From assembly GCA_026315105.1 (NCBI GenBank), contig CM048748.1, positions 476,497,150 to 476,561,149 on the forward strand: a stretch of 64,000 bases of DNA, given 5' to 3'. A program made the position numbers and the translations under genes. Positions 43,049 to 53,167 of the stretch are shown in pieces. This stretch comes from Locusta migratoria (lineage: Eukaryota; Arthropoda; Insecta; Orthoptera; Acrididae). The notes under the pieces are model-generated. The model had not been told where the DNA came from. It worked only from the letters and a program-made list of their open reading frames with translations, and did no database searches. Every line of letters starts with the position of its first letter. The first letter of the stretch is position 1.

Positions 43049-44302
43049 TCTGTTGGCGGATGACGTTCAAACCATTATCAGTACGTCTGCTATCCCTAAG
43101 GTGGCATCTGTCGACTTCGGTTCAAAAAGACGTCGTCTTTAAAGCTGTACTATTTTTTACAGCAATGAATATTACCGCCTTAGTTATGAATGCACTATTT
43201 TGAAATATAATGCAAGTCTTAAATAAAAACTGCTGTTTGGTATGTCCTTTTACTGTATGGATGAATTTGATATGACTGTACTACCTTAATTCCCCCTGCT
43301 TTGCACGCGTGTACTGGATGGTCTGCATTGGTTGTTTCTAGTTCTAAATATAAATGTTCATAGATTTAGCTTTAAAAATGCTTTCCTAATCATGTATTTT
43401 GATACAACTTGCCACCCCCTATTGCACCATTGATAGTACAATTAGAAACATCCCGAAACACATTTTTTTAAAAATCTAACTATGATTCGAAATCCAAATT
43501 TTCGCTTTTCTAGCTTCAAAATAGTCTTAGTAGCGCCCTTACAACATTTTTCGTTATTTAACCCGTTTAATGACCGAACATCCAAAAATATCGAAAGAAG
43601 TGTTTTTAAAATTCCAATCAAAAACCTAAATCCGAATTTTTGTACTTCTTGCTTCGAAATTGCCTTAATAAAAACTTATTTTCATAAAACCGATCAATCC
43701 CTATGTCACTCCATTGGGGATAGGAATATCGAAAAGTCGCTGATGCCTACAATGTAAGATATACAATGTCTACAAATTTCAAGTTTTTATTGCCTTTATA
43801 TACACTTTTCAGCGCCATTTCCTTTTAGAAATGGATCGAGAACGCGAAGTTTCTTTCATACTCTTTGGCGTATTTCTTGGCAGTTTTACTTTTCAAACTG
43901 CAATATGCACTTACATATTTTTCTTTATTTGTACGTTTGTTGTATAAAAACAACTCAAGAATGTGTATCACATTCCGGTGTATACAACCTCCTTGCTACT
44001 ATAGTGTCAATAGTCATCGCTGGCCTTCAGTCCGAATTTTATGTCAGCTGACGACTTTCAACCACTATATATATGTCACCCTGTTATAGCTACCGACACG
44101 AAACTGCTATGGTGTACAACGGGAGACTTTGTACTACAACAACACAGAGAGATCGTTCGTCTCCATTGTGTAGTTTTTGCTGAAGAGCAAAATATTGACA
44201 CTTCACAAACAATTTTCTATAAGTCGGTAACTTTCAACTCTCATATCCTCCACCACCTATTCGTTATCAACCCTCTCCCACCATAGTGCACAATGGGAGA
44301 CT
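43049..44302. repeat. decayed repeat region, related to the ~145-bp array
   Basis: 43380-43790 contains two diverged, inverted relatives of the monomer in 4614-6482 (TAGCTTCAAAATAGTCTTAG, ATATCGAAAGAAGTGTTTTT, then TGCTTCGAAATTGCC and ATATCGAAAAGTCGC). The rest shows no gene or named repeat. Confidence 0.5.
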
Positions 44303-44313
44303 GATACCTACTA

Positions 44314-44503
44314 GCCGGCCGCGGTGGCCGAGGTGACTGAGGCGCTCCAGTCACGGTCAGCACAGCCACTACGGTCGGGGATTCGAATCCCCCCTCGGGC
44401 ATGGATATTTGTGCCGTCCTAGTTCGTAAGTAGTTCATAAGTAGTTTGTAAGTTTAGGGACTGATGACCCCGTAGTTAAGTCCCATAAGCTTTACAAACA
44501 TTC
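44314..44503 (+). mobile_element. SINE family A
   Basis: Perfect 11-bp target duplication gatacctacta (44303-44313, 44504-44514). Shares the CAGTCACGGTCAGCAC variant with the copy at 2753-2935. Confidence 0.94.
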
Positions 44504-44514
44504 GATACCTACTA

Positions 44515-45083
44515 CAACATACAAACACTATTCGTTTGCGATGGGTAGTTTTGGCTGGAGAGAGAACTTAGGTTACATGTAGCAAATTCTATCATACAGT
44601 AAAATTTCAGTGATAATCTAGTTATGTAAATGGCCAGTAGGCAGTCATATTTGTATACAGAATATACGTTTCATTCATTGTCATAGTGCGTAAAGGTCGC
44701 GAATGCTGATTCACGGTACACGCAAAATACGCATTAAAAAGGTAACTCCGCTTCAGATGGAAACAGATAACAGCGCGCTAATGGACCCTGTACGAGGCTG
44801 TGAAAGCGCAGTATTATTCAGGCCGGCACTGCACGGCGGCTGTTATCGCATGGAAATGCATGCAGCCGGGATGTCGCTTCACACGTACAGGCGGCGGTGC
44901 TCCCGCTAAATCAATTTGCATCAGCCGTACGCGAGTAGCGGCGACAAGTGCAATATAGTAGGCGCGCCGGCGCGCTCTGCACATGCGCAGCCGGTAGGTG
45001 GATGCGTGAGGAGGCGGTACCGACCAAACGGTACGACGCGCTGTCAGGTGACAGGCTTCTTAAGCCCGCCGATTATTTATTTA
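44515..45083. other. GC-rich segment, possible conserved non-coding DNA
   Basis: 44750-45065 is CpG-rich and free of recognised repeats. It includes an octamer-like ATTTGCAT (near 44914), GCGCTAATGG (44775), ATGGAAATGCATGCA (44850) and a perfect GGCGCGCCGGCGCG stretch (44962). Frames of 68-101 codons have no motif. A regulatory role is conceivable but unsupported by anything except composition. Confidence 0.3.
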
Positions 45084-45545
45084 CTAGCTGAACCCCCGCT
45101 GCCCGCATGCGTTGGCTGGTTGGTCAGCACCAGTTGTTTCTTTTTAATCCTGATGAAGAATCCATATCTTAAGTTTCGTTGTTATAGCTTGAAATTTGAG
45201 ATAACAGCAACATATTTTTGAAAATCAATTTTTGGGTCACCTATTTTACCCCATTATTTGTCGAATTTCAAAAAATGCCGAAACACGCGTCTTTTAAATT
45301 CGAACCCTGAATTAAAATCCGAAATTTTGTAGTTCTAGCTTCAAAACCGCCTAAATAGCAACGTATTTTCAAAAAACGTTTCACCCTTATTTCACCCCTT
45401 TACGGACGGAATATCGAAAAATCACTTCTTAAATGACGCCTACAGAGTAAGGTCAACACCCTCCACAAATTTCAAGGTTCTACCTTCAGTGGTTTGGGCT
45501 GGGCGATGATGAGTCGTCAGTCAGTCGGGACACTTTTATATATAG
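45084..45545 (-). repeat. dispersed repeat, relative of the ~145-bp array
   Basis: Begins TACTAGCTGAACCCCCGCTG, resembling the ends at 62403 and 13722, then contains inverted relatives of the array monomer (AAAATGCCGAAACACGCGTC, TTTTAAATTCGAACCCTGAA, TAGTTCTAGCTTC). Suggests the array at 4614-6482 and this dispersed repeat are parts of one family. Confidence 0.6.
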
Positions 45546-45908
45546 AGAAGAAGATAATGCGTTTGACACATTGCTGTTTCGATGTTTGTTGGCAGAATCT
45601 TCAGACATATGTACATGAATAAAGTATGAAGACCTGCTCTTGGAGGCAATATGCTACAATACTGAGTTACATACAGACTAGCAACCCGAACCCACTTCGC
45701 ACTGGTAACATACCACTTATCAGCCAACATTTATTCTATCACTATCACATTTATTCTGTCTGATAAGACACTATCAGCCCGATGCATAGAGCTGATTTCG
45801 AGGATTAAAAGGCACCTTACGTTCGTCCTACACATTGTGAAACAATAGTCGCAGTGTGACAGGTAACGTAATGATTTTGTTTGCGCCAGGAGACTCAGTC
45901 ATATAAAC
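45546..45908. other. no gene seen
   Basis: No coding signal or repeat recognised. Confidence 0.4.
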
Positions 45909-46316
45909 GTTTTTGAAAGAACTGACCGTCATTTGACTGAAAGTTTTTGTTTCGTTTATTGTCACAACCTGGTTTCGGCGTTAGGCCAATTTCAAGTGCT
46001 GTTCTGTATTGCTTTTTTAGCTACCTTTGTGTCAGATTTTGATTTTATTGTCATGTAATTGGGGTGGACTTTCTTCTGTGTACATTTAAAAAAAATTTAT
46101 ATGGCTAAGGCGCCTAACGCTTATAAAATCATAAGTTGTTTTCCCAGCCAGGCATATGGAGATGTGCTCCACTACAAACGACTGAAGATTAAATTAACCA
46201 AAGCAATAGAAAGAATCAAATTCAACAAGAAATGTGGATAGAAGAAAGTCCCCCCAAATTATATCAGAATATAATCATAATCTGACACAAAAGCAGCTAA
46301 AAGAGCAATACATTAA

Positions 46317-46766
46317 TTTTGTGTCCCCTTTCCGCCGGTTGTCCTGGGTGTCGGTGGCCGAGTAGAGAGAGACCGACACAGGGAAATAGGATGCACGCGT
46401 GTGCAGGTACGGAGGTGACCAGCAAGTGGGACAGCAGAAACTAAAAACACTAAACTAGATTAGTATAAGAGATATATTTCATAGAAATAATACAATACGT
46501 AACTTGGACAGCAGCACACTAGTAGAATGTTGATACATAGTTTAGATAGAGGCCTGCCTACTGATGATTCCTAGTGGCTATCCGATAGCCAAGACTTAAC
46601 TGGTGCCTATCAGATTCTCAAGTGGCCGATGCAGCAGTGGTGGTCACGAGCGGAGTTGCAGCAGAGAGCGCTCGTGGCTGACGTCGTAAGAACGCCGCGC
46701 CGTGCGTGCATGGTGGCGCGCGGCGAAAGTAGGTGGCCGCGCACTTTGGACTTGCGCGACACCACA
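46317..46766 (-). repeat. 3' LTR of the minus-strand Gypsy element
   Basis: 450 bp from TGTGGTGTCGCGCAAG (at 46766) to GGACACAAAA (at 46317). It ends without an extra PBS-like unit. Confidence 0.93.
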
Positions 46767-46779
46767 CCCCTCCCTCCCA
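46767..46779 (-). promoter_or_regulatory. polypurine tract
   Basis: On the minus strand, GGGAGGGAGGGG directly precedes the TGTGGTG start of the 3' LTR, the expected site for priming plus-strand DNA synthesis. Confidence 0.85.
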
Positions 46780-46899
46780 AACCGCCGCGTCGTCGTGGCG
46801 TAGGGCTCAGGGCCACGGCGACGGCACTGGGAGGAGGGCCTGGGCGGGGGCTTTACTGGTGGGACGTGCGTCGTAGCTGAGGCTGGGATCGAGACGCCG

Positions 46900-49800
46900 T
46901 CCGCGCCCCGGTATACACCTTGCGATCCCCCGGGAAACCCACCAAAACGAAGGGAAGGGCGAACACCTCCGCCCAGAGGAATCAGGTCTTCTTCTGAGGT
47001 GCGTGGCCCAGGCGGCGGGGCCTGTGCAGGCGCAGTTGGTTTGCGTGGCGCCTCAGCTCTGACCCTGTGGAAGAACGTACAACATACATATTGCGTCCGA
47101 GCATGCGTTGAATGATGCCCGGCATCCATGTCGTACTTCCAGCAAACACCTTGTACAGCACTGGCGTCGAAACCTGAAAACGCGTAGCACCATACGAACC
47201 GACTCGGTGAGTGGCAGCAAGTGAAGGAGAGAGCGGTGACGGCGGCCGCGTAGCAGTTCGGCAGGAGACGGGCCGTCACGTGGCATGCACCGATACGTAG
47301 ACAGGAAAATTTTAAGAGCTTGGTGCCTGGAGTGCTGACCTTTCATCTTTTCCATGTGAGACTTGAATGTTCGAACGAAACATTCTGCTTCACCATTGGC
47401 CTGAGGGTGAAAAGGTGCGGTGGTGATATGCTGAATGCCATTCACACGACAAAACTTATGAAATTCCGCACTAACAAACTGAGACGCTGGCGTTGAGTTC
47501 ATAGCAATCACGAAAGGAAACTTGCTGAAAGCGTCTACAACAATTAACCAAAGGTCCGGCAAAGTCTATGTGTAAACATTGCCATGGTCCGTTGGAGCGT
47601 GGCCAATCCGAGGAACTTTGCGGAGGAGCTGCCTGATGCTCCGCACAAACCGTACACTGTGACGTCATGCTCTCTATCTGAGTGTCCATACCGACCCAGA
47701 TACAATGACGTCTGGCCAGTTGCTTTGTCCTAACAATACCCCAATCTCCTTGATGCAGGAGGCGTAAAACTTCTCGTTGCAGGGAACGAGGAACAATCAC
47801 TCTTGTTTGGTCGTTGTCGGTATGTAACAACAGAACACCCTGACTTAAAGACAATGCATGACGTTGTGTAAAATAACGTCGAACCAGAGGGCGATCAATG
47901 TCTTTGGCTCTGGCAGGCCACCCTGAGCGAACAAAACGTGCTACCACACTTAGGTCTGCATCCGCAGCTGTTTCCTGTGCAACCCGACGAGAGTTCAAAG
48001 GGAAGTCTGCGACAGCGGAAGCATCTCTGTAGTCAATCTGACAACATGGCATTTCTGAAGAATCAAATGACACATCCTTGCCAACCGGAAGTCGGAAAGT
48101 GTGTCCGCATTGGCATGTTTAGTGGTAGGTCGGTACAAAATCTCATACTGATAATTACACAGTATCAAGTACCATCTCTGAAGTCTTTTGCCGTTCGTGG
48201 CGGAATTGGCTTTGTGGGTGAGAACAACGACGTGAGAGGCTTGTGGTCTGTCAACAAATAGAATTTTCTGCCATAGAGAAAATGATGAAACTTTTTGACG
48301 CCGTAAATGATAGCTATAGCCTCCTTTTCTATCTGACTGTAATTCTGTTGTATTGGCGTCAGTAGCTTGGATGCAAAGGCAATAGGACGATCGTGAGATA
48401 CAAAAGGATGTGACATTACTGCACCCAGACTGTACGACGAGGCATCCACTGCTAACACTACAGGCTTCTGTGCGTCAAAGGGAATAAAACATGCATCACT
48501 GAGTAGCGCAGACTTTAATTTGTCAAAGGCAACCTGTCAATCTTTAGACCATGCAAATGGAACATTCTTCCTACGTAAGCGATGCAGTGGAGCTGCAATC
48601 TGAGAGGCATTGGGAATAAAGCTGAAATAATAGTTAAGTTTTCCCATTACCGCTTGCAATTCCTACACATTCTTAAGAGGATGCAAGTCTTTGATTGCTC
48701 GCAGATGTGACTGTAAAGGCATGGATTCCTTGGGCATTAATCTCATGGCCTAGGTACTCTATTTCAGTTTGAAAATACGAACACTTTGCTTTATTGCAAC
48801 GTAGACCTGCTGCAGTCAACACTTCGAAAAGGCACTCCACGTTAGATAAATGTTCTTCAACTGTGCCGACTGAGACCACTATATCATCTAAATATGAAAC
48901 TTCCTGGCAGATTAAAATTGTGTGCCAGAACCGGGACTCGAAGCTGGGACCTTTGCCTTATGCGGGCAAGCGCTCTACCGACTGAGCTACCCCGACACGA
49001 CTCACGATGCCGCCTCACAACTTTACTTCCGCCAGTACCTCGCCTCCTACTTTCCAAACTTCACAGAAGTTCGAGAAACATCCCTTAGGCTGTGGCTAAG
49101 TCATGTCTCCACCATATCCTTTCTTCCAGGGGTGCTAGTCTTGCAAGTTTCGCAGGAGAGCTTCTGTGAAGTTTGGAAAGTAGGAGGCGAGGTACTGGCG
49201 GAAGTATAGTTGTGAGGCGGCATCGTGAGTCGTGTCGGGGTAGCTAAGTCGGTAGAGCGCTTGCCCGCGAAAGGCAAAGGTCCCAGGTTCGAGTCCCGGT
49301 TCCGGCACACAATTTTAATCTGCCAGGAAGTTTCATATCAGCGCACACTCCGCTGCAGAGTGAAAGTTTCATTCTGGAATCATTTAAATAGTTCGAACAG
49401 CACGGTACAGAAACTGTCAGCTGTTCCAAAAATCGCTGAAAATTAGCGGGCGCGGAAGAACTGCCAAAGGGTAGGCGTTCAAATTGAAAAAGGTCCATGT
49501 GAGTATTAATGACGAAAAACTTTTTTGACTCGTCATCAAGCGGAATCTGTAAGTACGCCTCTGCTAAAACAGTCTTAGAAAAGAAGCGAGACTGTCCTAA
49601 TTTGTCCATCAGTTCCTCAGGTCGGGGCAGGGGGTAAGTGTCTACAATTGTTTGACTGTTCACTGTTGATTTGAAGTCCACACAGAGACGAAGTTTTCTT
49701 GACGGCTTGGTTATAATTACTAAAGGCGAGGCCCACTGACTCTCAGAAACAAGAGAAATCACCCCACTATCCTGCCAACGTTTAAGTTCTGCAGCAACTT

Positions 49801-50770
49801 TATCCCGAAGGACGAAAGGCACTGGTCTAGCTTTACGAAATTTTGGTACTGCAGATTCTTTTATAGTTACATATGCCACGAAATCTTTTGCGCAACATAG
49901 TTCCGGCGAAAACAAGTCTCTGTATTTTTCACACAATGGATTGAATTTGTCCTGAGGCACTACTGACGAAATTTGAAGCACATCTGTTTGAATTGATAAG
50001 CCAAACAAGTCGAATACATCTAGTCGAAAAATGTTCTGTGTAGATTTGCCCTGAAGAACCACAAAAGCAACTGTTTTTGTTACACCTTAAAATGAGGCGG
50101 GCAGGCTACACGTTCCTAGCATGGGAATATTTTGTCCTGTGTACACTGTTAGCACTTGCTGCAATTCTGGCGTACCAAGAAGTTCATAAGTTTCTTCATT
50201 CATTAATGTAACATCGGAACCAGTATCAAGCTGAAATTGCACAGTCTTATTGTCTATTGAAAGATTCACAAAAATGTTTTGCTTGTGGCAGTCGACAGGT
50301 GCGCGAATGTGGGCAACATCTGGCACAGTTTGTTTGCTGCAATTGTGCATGCTCGGTCTGCGTACCGTAGGAAGCGGTACAGAATCGGCACACAGGAGAT
50401 AAATATCACTGTCCCTAGATGGCCCTACCACCGGATCGGCTTGCACACAAGCATGCCAAGCTACGCCAGATTCACCAGCTACTGCACTAAAATTACTTTG
50501 AGTAGGTACACTAAGTAAACTGTCACTAGCTACACAGTACTGGGCACTATTACAATGAGACGTTGCAAAAGGCACTAGGTTCACTACAGGATTGCACTGT
50601 ACATAATCATTATGCTTGTCCCGAAACATTTTCCGTTGCACAGTTTTACGCACTGTTCTGCGCTTGCGACTTGGCTCACTACATAGTTTTACAATCGGCG
50701 CAGACAAAAATTTGTGGCATTTTAGAATCAAGAGAAGAACTGTCCAAGTCCACAGCATGTATGACATTTA
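46900..50770 (-). pseudogene. Gypsy pol remnant (protease, RT, RNase H, integrase)
   Basis: Protease: FQLDTGSDVTLMNEETYELL (DTGS at about 50213-50227). RT: LFGLSIQTDVLQISSVVPQD start, VDFKSTVNSQTIVDTYPLPR, LPFGSSSAPANFQRFLEQL, then YL... cut by an insertion exactly at the YLDD box (48883-49389), and LRCNKAKCSYFQTEIEYLGH after it. RNase H: LAVDASSYSLGAVMSHPFVS and TDHKPLTSLFS (48200-48458). Integrase: zinc-binding region, QCTVCAEHQAAPPQ, LHIDFAG (first Asp, near 47575), VDAFSKFPFVIAMN (second Asp), HPQANGEAECFVRTFK (Glu). A post-integrase part (MPGIIQRMLGRNMYVV in another frame) and a Pro-rich tail end near 46900. Several frameshifts and a few stops. Confidence 0.92.
48894..49378. mobile_element. 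tRNA-headed foldback element (family C)
   Basis: A 485-bp palindrome with inverted arms of about 190 bp. Each arm has a tRNA-like head; the right arm reads GTAGCTAAGTCGGTAGAGCG (box A-like) and GGTTCGAGTCCCGG (box B). The ends are ATGAAACTTCCTGGCAG and a right tail GCAGAGTGAAAGTTTCATTC. Target duplication atcatctaaat/atcatttaaat (48883-48893, 49379-49389), 10 of 11 identical. No coding capacity. Same family as 4645-5137. Confidence 0.93.
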
Positions 50771-50779
50771 CAGCATGAA

Positions 50780-51996
50780 TTGTTCTTGCACTGTGCGAAA
50801 CACTGTTTCTAACGGTACAGTCTGCATACACACTGACTGTACATGTCCCAATTTGCCACATTGATAATAAATGTTGTTGCGAGTTGGGCACTGCGCACGC
50901 TTGTGGTGAGATACACACTGAGGGCAAGACTTACGAACATTTTCTGCAAAGAACGTCGGCGCCCGTTTCTTAAATTACTTTGTCTAACACGATGGGGCGC
51001 CATTTGTGCAGCACTTTTACACTGGCTACTGTTCATTGTCTGCTCAGCACAGCCGGTAGAATTTAAAGAATCACTTGTGATATACTGAAAACTGTGACAA
51101 TGAAAGCGTCCGTTACGGTGCAAGCATTAAAACTGTGGCTTTGCATTTCTACATCTACTAAGTCAAAGGTATCATGTGCTTCAATAAGCTGCAGTACACT
51201 GTCTAATGAAGGGTCAGAGTCACGGTCTGCAGGGCCACTACGGTCGGGGGTTCGAATCCCCCCTTGGGCATGGATATTTGTGCCGTCCTTAGTATTAAGT
51301 AGTTCATAAGTAGTTTGTAAGTTTAGGGATTGATGACCCCGTAGTTAAGTCCCATAAACTCTACAAACATTTGAACATTTTTGAAGGGTCAGACTGTTTT
51401 AGAATCGCTGCCCTAATTCTGGGGTCCTGAATGTTCTGTGTGATAGCGTCCCTCAACATCACGTCACTATAAGAAAGTCCACTAAAGCAGGTAAATTTAC
51501 ATTGTCGGGTTAAGCCCTTCAACTCAGCGATCCATTCTTGGTGTGACTGCCCCGGTGATTTTTTCAGTCTGCAAAACCAGTACCGCACAGTGGCTATGAG
51601 AACTTTTCTCTCATAATGAGCATTCAGTGCACCTACTAGTTACTCAAAATCTAGATCACGAGGAGATGCGCGGGGGAAAAGTTTCTGCAGTAATACGAAA
51701 GTTTTGGGGCCGACAACCGATAATAAAAGGTGCTTTACAGTCTGACCTGTAAGTTTATGAGCCGCGACGAGTTCTTGAAACTGCGCGAAGTAATCGCTCC
51801 ATTCTTCCTCAAGTTCGTTGTACTGGCGGAACGTAGGAAGCAGTGTGGCGGCAGATGTGGGTGGCTGATGTGATGGCTGTTGTTGTTGGTGAGCTGCCTG
51901 TGCCGTCAACTGCATTATCGCTTGGAGTAGTTGCGTGATTTGCGCCGTCTGTAACTGAATAATTTCCATTAAGTTTGGGTTCGGGGTAGTGGCCAT
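50780..51996 (-). pseudogene. Gypsy gag remnant
   Basis: Starts MATTPNPNLMEIIQLQTAQI at 51996. It contains LEEEWSDYFAQFQELVAAHK, LLLSVVGPKTFVLLQKLFPR, a stop near 51640, then RLKKSPGQSHQEWIAELKG and SYSDVMLRDAITQNIQDPRI (51400-51590). The SINE at 51219-51382 cuts the frame. A zinc knuckle reads YYQCGKLGHVQSVC (near 50835-50880), with the first Cys of CxxC replaced by Tyr. The start codon is the same in both Gypsy copies, which supports it. Confidence 0.88.
51219..51382 (+). mobile_element. SINE family A, 5'-truncated, with target duplication
   Basis: Lacks the first ~35 nt of the tRNA-like head, including box A, but is flanked by a perfect 11-bp duplication gaagggtcaga (51208-51218, 51383-51393). 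It was truncated at insertion, not later. Confidence 0.93.
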
Positions 51997-52202
51997 GCTG
52001 ACTGATTAGGCGCTGCACATACAAGAAACTTATAACAAAACACAATTGCAATGTGAAAGAGGACGCTCTGCAACAAAAAAGTCCAAAACACACGTAACTG
52101 AATGTTCCCCCAAAATCTTGTAATAAGGGTAGGTGGGTGGGAGCAATTAGTGCATGCTCCAACTACTGCGGTCTGGCTACTACAAGCGGGCTGGTCCAGG
52201 GT

Positions 52203-52227
52203 TCTTCTATCCCATCCTCATTGCCAC
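52203..52227 (-). promoter_or_regulatory. primer binding site, tRNA-Ser(GCT)-like
   Basis: Directly inside the 5' LTR. On the minus strand TGGCAATGAGGATGGGATAG differs at few positions from the complement of a tRNA-Ser(GCT) 3' end with CCA, as I remember that tRNA. Confidence 0.65.
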
Positions 52228-52679
52228 TTTTGTGTCTCGTTTCCGTCGGTTGTCCTGGGTGTCGGTGGCCGAGTAGAGAGAGACCGACACAGGGAAATAG
52301 GATGCACACATGCGCAGGTACGGAGGTGACCAGCAAGTGGGACAGCAGAAACTAGAAACACTAAGCAAGATTAGTATAAGAGATATATTTGATAGAAATA
52401 ATACATTACATAACTTGGAGAGCATCAGACTAGTAGAATGTTGATACATAGTTTAGATATAGGCCTGCCTACTGATGATTCCTAGTGCCTATCCAATAGC
52501 CCAGTCTTAAATGGTGCCTATCTGATTCCCAAGTGAGCTGATGCAGCAGTCGTGGCCACGAGCGCGGAGTTGCAGCAGAGGGCGCTAATGGCTGACGTCG
52601 TAAGAACACCGTGCCGTGCGTGCATGGTGGCGCATGGCGAAAGTACGTGGCGCGCACTTCATACTTGGGCGACACCACA
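52228..52679 (-). repeat. 5' LTR of the minus-strand Gypsy element
   Basis: 452 bp from TGTGGTGTCGCCCAAG (at 52679) to GAGACACAAAA (at 52228). Similar in length to the 3' LTR. Confidence 0.93.
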
Positions 52680-52986
52680 AGAACAGCACTTGGAAATGAC
52701 CTAAAGCTGAAACCAGTTTGTGACAATAAACAAAACAAAAACTTTCAGTCAAATGGCGGGCAATTATTTCGAAAAAAGGTAATGTAATGTTCGTCAGTCA
52801 CATAATACGTAGATACTTCTAAGGGTAGGTATCGCTCTTTTCCCTGGATATTCGCTCGGCACACTCACCAACTGCCACGCACCTCAGTGAATTATAAAAG
52901 TAAACCTCCCTCATGAATAACACCGTTCACTTGTAAAAACCGTATGAAAATATGTCCAGTAATTTTTGAGTTTATCAAAAAAAGTT

Positions 52987-53167
52987 TGTAAATCAATGGC
53001 ACTTACCTACTGCGGTCAAAAGTCCCTATGATTACAAACTACTTAAAATATGCTACGGACAACGCGCACACTCATGCCCGAGGGAGACTCAAACATCCTA
53101 TCACGAGCAGAAAAGACACGCTCCTAAGCAAGGCGGCTAACAGCGCTCGGCCACTCCACCGCGGCTG
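52987..53167 (-). mobile_element. old SINE family B-like copy
   Basis: Strongly diverged, with GTTTGTAAATCAATGG...ATTACAAACTACTTAAA body blocks and a GCTCGGCCACTCCACCGCGG head end. No duplication found. Confidence 0.75.

Larger units (their letters stand above)
46317..52679 (-). mobile_element. Ty3/Gypsy LTR retrotransposon, complete structure
   Basis: Both LTRs (3' at 46317-46766, 5' at 52228-52679), a polypurine tract (46767-46779), a primer site and gag-pol in between are present on the minus strand. Inside it are a tRNA-headed foldback (48894-49378) and a 5'-truncated SINE (51219-51382). Net length without insertions is about 5.7 kb. The two LTRs differ at many positions by eye, so the insertion is not recent. 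The expected 5-bp duplication is imperfect (attaa/agaac). No env-like frame was found. Confidence 0.95.
45909..52782. repeat. foldback element split by a Gypsy insertion
   Basis: The left arm (45909-46080) and the right arm in two pieces (46230-46316 and 52685-52782) are inverted copies. Shared blocks include TTTGACTGAAAGTTTTTGTT, TTTATTGTCACAA, AAGTGCTGTTCT and AGCTACCTTTGTGTCAGATT. Without the Gypsy element it would be about 510 bp. The left arm carries GAAATTGGCC...GCCGAAACC, a relative of the CTGAAGATG...CGAAACG motif. Confidence 0.88.

Noticed and set aside
46644..47279. 211-codon Pro-rich minus-strand frame as a separate gene
   Set aside because: It lies in the Gypsy pol tail and runs into the LTR; the coding signal of the element is in another frame.
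26837..52679. Endogenous retrovirus or virus integration
   Set aside because: The Gypsy copies have gag and pol only, with no envelope-like frame between integrase and 3' LTR, and no other viral proteins were seen in the window.
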